The translations under genes were made by a program, and so were the position numbers. This document shows, piece after piece, positions 61,222 to 64,000 of a stretch of 64,000 bases of DNA (positions are counted from its first letter, which is position 1; each line of letters opens with the position of its first letter). A model generated the notes under the pieces. The model saw only the letters and a program-made list of their open reading frames with translations. It was not told the DNA's origin and ran no database searches. Source of the stretch: a bacterium (GTDB lineage Bacteria; UBP6; UBA1177); the NCBI GenBank assembly GCA_017961325.1, contig JAGCXM010000015.1:135408-199407 (forward strand), given 5' to 3'.

Positions 61222-62436
61222 TTATTTCAAAAGCTCCTCATAAAGCTTCATATAATCTAGTGCCATTCGTTCGGAAGAAAATTTTTTGCTTGCGCTGATG
61301 GCATTTTCTGCCATTTTTTCTCTCAATTCATCGTTATTCAGCAGTTTTTCCAAGGCTTCAACTAATTTTTCTCCGTTTTTGTATTCAACGACAAAACCTG
61401 ATTCCTCGTTTTCTACGATTTCAGGAACTCCGCCTGTCTCGAATGTGACAACCGGAAGTCCGCAGGCAAGGGATTCTATTGCAGTCAACGGGCAGTTGTC
61501 AGCCAAAGTCGGAAATAGATAAATATCTGCCGCAGAATATAATTTAGCCATGATTTTAGGATCGTTGACATAGCCAAAATCAAGCCAGTTTTCTGATTTT
61601 TGCCCGTTTTCTCCGCCTATATTTAAAAATAGGATATCATTACGGTTTTTCAACTTTTCAAATGCTTTAAAAACAAATTCGCCGCCTTTGAAAGGGTTCT
61701 TTACTCCTCCGTCTGCGGAAAAAAGGACTATTTTTTTGCTGTCTGGTAGTCCGAGTTTTTTTCTTGCTTCGGATTTATCGGTTTTTGTGAAATTTTCGAG
61801 GTCGATTCCGTTGTAAATAAGCCGAATATCCTTATTTTTCAAAAAACTTTGTTCAACGCATTTTTTCAGCCAGAGTGAGGGAGTCACGATCGTGAAATCG
61901 GCAGAATTAAAGATCCTGTTTTTGTAATTCCAAAGAAATTTAGTTCGGTCTTTTTGAATTGACGGATAAATATCTAATCTTTCGCATTTTCCGCAACCGC
62001 TTTTCCATTTTTCACATTCAAAAGAGTGGGCACAGTGCCCTGTGATCGGGAACATGTCGTGAAATGTCCAGACAACAGGAGCGATTTTTGAAAGTTTCGG
62101 CAGAAGATTTGTTTGGAAATATCCTCCGTGAATATTGTGAAGATGAATAATATCAGGAGCGATTTCACGGGTCTTTTTCAAAATAAAGTGCGTTTCAAGC
62201 GGAAGAAAACGGTATAGAAAACCTTGCTCGGACATGATCCGGGAGAATTTCCTGTAACCGAAAAATGCAGGGAGAGTTCTTGTCTGAAATATTCTTTCAG
62301 CGTTTTTATCAGAAGATTCTTTAACAAGAAAAAATTGTTCAATATCTTCATTTTGTTTGACATTTTTTGCAAGGATCCGCATGAGCAGTGCTGCGCCGCC
62401 TTGAGAAAAAACTGAATTTATGTGGAGGATTTTCAA
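61222..62436 (-). CDS. Family 4 glycosyltransferase (GT-B)
   Basis: The start at TTG (62436) overlaps the upstream stop by TTGA. The N-terminal domain has HINSVFSQGGAALLMRILAK, then IIHLHNIHGGYF and VWTFHDMFPITGHCAHSFEC, a pattern common in GT4 proteins with a CGKC cluster. The C-terminal domain carries the donor motif YLFPTLADNCPLTAIESLAC, then GLPVVTFETGGVPEIV. It is a retaining transferase using a nucleotide sugar. Length 404 residues. Confidence 0.9.
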   Translation of the reverse strand: MKILHINSVFSQGGAALLMRILAKNVKQNEDIEQFFLVKESSDKNAERIFQTRTLPAFFGYRKFSRIMSEQGFLYRFLPLETHFILKKTREIAPDIIHLHNIHGGYFQTNLLPKLSKIAPVVWTFHDMFPITGHCAHSFECEKWKSGCGKCERLDIYPSIQKDRTKFLWNYKNRIFNSADFTIVTPSLWLKKCVEQSFLKNKDIRLIYNGIDLENFTKTDKSEARKKLGLPDSKKIVLFSADGGVKNPFKGGEFVFKAFEKLKNRNDILFLNIGGENGQKSENWLDFGYVNDPKIMAKLYSAADIYLFPTLADNCPLTAIESLACGLPVVTFETGGVPEIVENEESGFVVEYKNGEKLVEALEKLLNNDELREKMAENAISASKKFSSERMALDYMKLYEELLK

Positions 62437-63353
62437 CTAAACAACCTCTTTAAAACTTTTCCGATAAAGCGTTTAAGTGAATATCTAGGCGGCGGATCAA
62501 AAACTTTTCTGAAATTTTTAAGTATTGTATTGTCTGGTTCAATGGTTTCAATTCTGGGCTGAAAATTGTCATCCAAAATATTGTCAAGCTTTTCATCTGC
62601 TCCGGTATGAGTTCCACTGTTGTCCAAACCGACATTCGTTACGAGTGATTTTACTGGGCGGATATTGAATTTGTTTTGCTTGAACAGTGAATAATCGAAT
62701 CTGATTGCCCAGGAATCAATTTTTCCTTCCATTTGTGCTTTGAGCATTCCGCTCATGTCAGCACCGCCGCGGTTAAATGCTTTTTGGAGTTCAATATTTT
62801 CAGAAAACTCTTTAAAATCAGTAACTTCCCAGTCAACGCTGTTCCATCTGCCAATCCATGTTCCCCATCCCCATGAGCCGTGACGGTATGAAAGATAAAT
62901 GTCTTTTTTGTAGTTTGTGGGAATCTTCATTGTTTTTGAAGGGAAGGTGTATCCGCTTACAGAAAAAATTCGCTCATCATTTTCAAAAAAATCCAAAGCT
63001 TCGTTCATAAATTTCAGAAAATATCTTGAAGTGACAAGATCATCTTCAACAACAATCGCCTTGCCGAATTTATTGATGATTTCTGTGACTCCGGCAATTA
63101 CGGAATTTGCTAAACCTTGGTTTGTTTCTTTTTCGCAGATTGTTATGGATTTAAAACCATTGATTTTGTGAATATATTCCCTGACTTGTCTGATTTTTTC
63201 TTTTTGTTCCTCTGTTGCGTTTGTTTTGGGTCCATCGGCAAAAATAAAGAGTTCGCTTTCAGTTGCCGAATCATTTTTTTGCAAAACTTCAACTGTTTGT
63301 CGAGTGTGCCAAGGACGATTGTAGACAAAAAGTATTATGGGGGCAAAAACCAT
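62433..63353 (-). CDS. GNT-I-like glycosyltransferase (GT-A fold), paralogue
   Basis: It shares its plan with the gene at 55004-55927: APIILFVYNRPWHTRQTVEV, then LFIFADGPKTNATEEQ, AIVVEDDLVTSRYFLKFMNE and YRHGSWGWGTWIGRWNSVDW. These are the GT-A core and the WGWGTW signature. AGAGG precedes the ATG and the stop overlaps the GT4 start. Specificity unknown. Confidence 0.82.
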   Translation of the reverse strand: MVFAPIILFVYNRPWHTRQTVEVLQKNDSATESELFIFADGPKTNATEEQKEKIRQVREYIHKINGFKSITICEKETNQGLANSVIAGVTEIINKFGKAIVVEDDLVTSRYFLKFMNEALDFFENDERIFSVSGYTFPSKTMKIPTNYKKDIYLSYRHGSWGWGTWIGRWNSVDWEVTDFKEFSENIELQKAFNRGGADMSGMLKAQMEGKIDSWAIRFDYSLFKQNKFNIRPVKSLVTNVGLDNSGTHTGADEKLDNILDDNFQPRIETIEPDNTILKNFRKVFDPPPRYSLKRFIGKVLKRLFS

Positions 63354-63361
63354 TTAAACCT

Positions 63362-64000
63362 CTATAAGTGCAGTAAATTCCTGCAACAATGATAAATATA
63401 TCTTAAGTTGGCTCTCGGAGTCTCAAATATTTTCCATCTTCTAAAAGTAGTGAAATACAAGTTCAAAGAAGTTATTTTATTTTTAATGCTGATATCCGAT
63501 AGCTTGAAAACAAAAAAACGTAAGGTTTTGTATAAATTATCGTTGTCAAAATGTTGATTGCCTCCAGAAAAAATTTTGTTCATAATATTGGCTGCAATAA
63601 ATAAATCATGTTTTGTTGTAATGTTAAAATCATTATACAAAATTTCTGTATATAAAATTTTTTCTTCTTCGGGAGTTAATGTAATGCCCCAACTATCAAG
63701 TTTATCCTTTCTTATAGAACCTGTTCCACTATTTACCCAAGAGGCATCAAAATGATGTATCGAATAGGTGTTTTCAGTTAAATTTATTTTACCTGAAAAA
63801 TATTCTTTAGGAGCAAAATATTCTGCAGGGAAAATTGTTAACCCATCGATCTCTTGAAAAGAATTGTCCAAAACCAAGCCTTTTTGTAAAAGATAGCGTG
63901 TTTGATATGCAGGTCCTGCTAATTTATTGAGAGTTCCGTCTTCATTTACGAAACTAAGTTGTTCGTAATAATCACGAAGTTCTTTAATTATAGGTAATTT
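63362..64000 (-). CDS. Probable capsular-polysaccharide-type glycosyltransferase (5' end outside window)
   Basis: The open frame runs off the right edge; 212 C-terminal residues are visible. EDGTLNKLAGPAYQTRYLLQ is followed by IDGLTIFPAEYFAPKEYFSG and TYSIHHFDASWVNSG. The last two resemble the C-terminal part of OCH1-like/Gly_transf_sug proteins, whose DxD core would lie upstream of this window. The final ~90 residues are helical and end in CCRNLLHL. It lies 8 bp upstream of the GNT-I-like gene. Confidence 0.7.
   Translation of the reverse strand, partial: KLPIIKELRDYYEQLSFVNEDGTLNKLAGPAYQTRYLLQKGLVLDNSFQEIDGLTIFPAEYFAPKEYFSGKINLTENTYSIHHFDASWVNSGTGSIRKDKLDSWGITLTPEEEKILYTEILYNDFNITTKHDLFIAANIMNKIFSGGNQHFDNDNLYKTLRFFVFKLSDISIKNKITSLNLYFTTFRRWKIFETPRANLRYIYHCCRNLLHL

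Overview
The window reads as one contiguous, gene-dense chromosomal segment of a Gram-negative bacterium with moderate G+C content. It encodes BamA, LolC/E and LolD, an RND/TolC efflux pump, eight lipobox proteins and a WecA-type lipid-carrier transferase. The best guess is an uncultivated Myxococcota/Deltaproteobacteria-like lineage, possibly host-associated. The grounds are the subtilase's cysteine-rich repeats of the Myxococcus disulfide-repeat type, C-terminal Gly-Cys sorting-like tails resembling MYXO-CTERM, acidic low-complexity linkers after lipoboxes, and a secreted PNGase F homologue. This placement is an inference; there is no rRNA gene in the window. No tRNA, CRISPR array or intact insertion sequence was seen.

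Layout. 1-3541 (minus): a CAP-domain lipoprotein, a Cys-rich lipoprotein, and a two-gene mannose-6-P isomerase-like / mannose-1-P guanylyltransferase pair. 3753-13574: a secreted-protein island with an S8 protease, a PNGase F-like lipoprotein, two collagen-like proteins with EF-hand-like repeats, and a large DUF11-like surface protein interrupted by a -1 frameshift. 13579-21696: WecA-like transferase, methionine aminopeptidase, a divergent RelA/SpoT-like protein, a GH57 glycosidase, GlgC and an alpha/beta-hydrolase lipoprotein. 22035-29305 (plus): housekeeping genes rpsO-pnp-dut and rpsF-rpsR-rplI-dnaB, with two exported proteins between them. 29569-35869 (plus): TolC / TetR / adaptor / RND operon. 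35947-40433 (minus): MurU-like and AmgK-like genes, membrane proteins and an LPP20-like lipoprotein. 40514-51050 (minus): zinc-ribbon P-loop ATPase, ApbE, BamA, LolD, LolC/E, a CDP-alcohol phosphatidyltransferase, SSB and PurN. 51232-52460: a decayed hipB-hipS-hipT-like toxin-antitoxin locus followed by a 33-bp tandem repeat and a palindromic repeat. 52546-64000 (minus): a surface-polysaccharide cluster (epimerase, IspD/TarI-like, LicD, GT2, GT4, GT-D and GNT-I-like transferases) interrupted by an AAA-ATPase/PD-(D/E)XK gene.

The most interesting signal is a family of five exported proteins between 3753 and 26558 whose C-termini carry a Gly-Cys-[Ser/Ala] motif. Three continue into a hydrophobic segment. 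Two stop exactly five residues after the Cys, matching only the first seven residues of the long tails. This looks like a MYXO-CTERM/Synerg-CTERM-type sorting system with a previously unremarked short form. Two of these genes also share a near-identical promoter.
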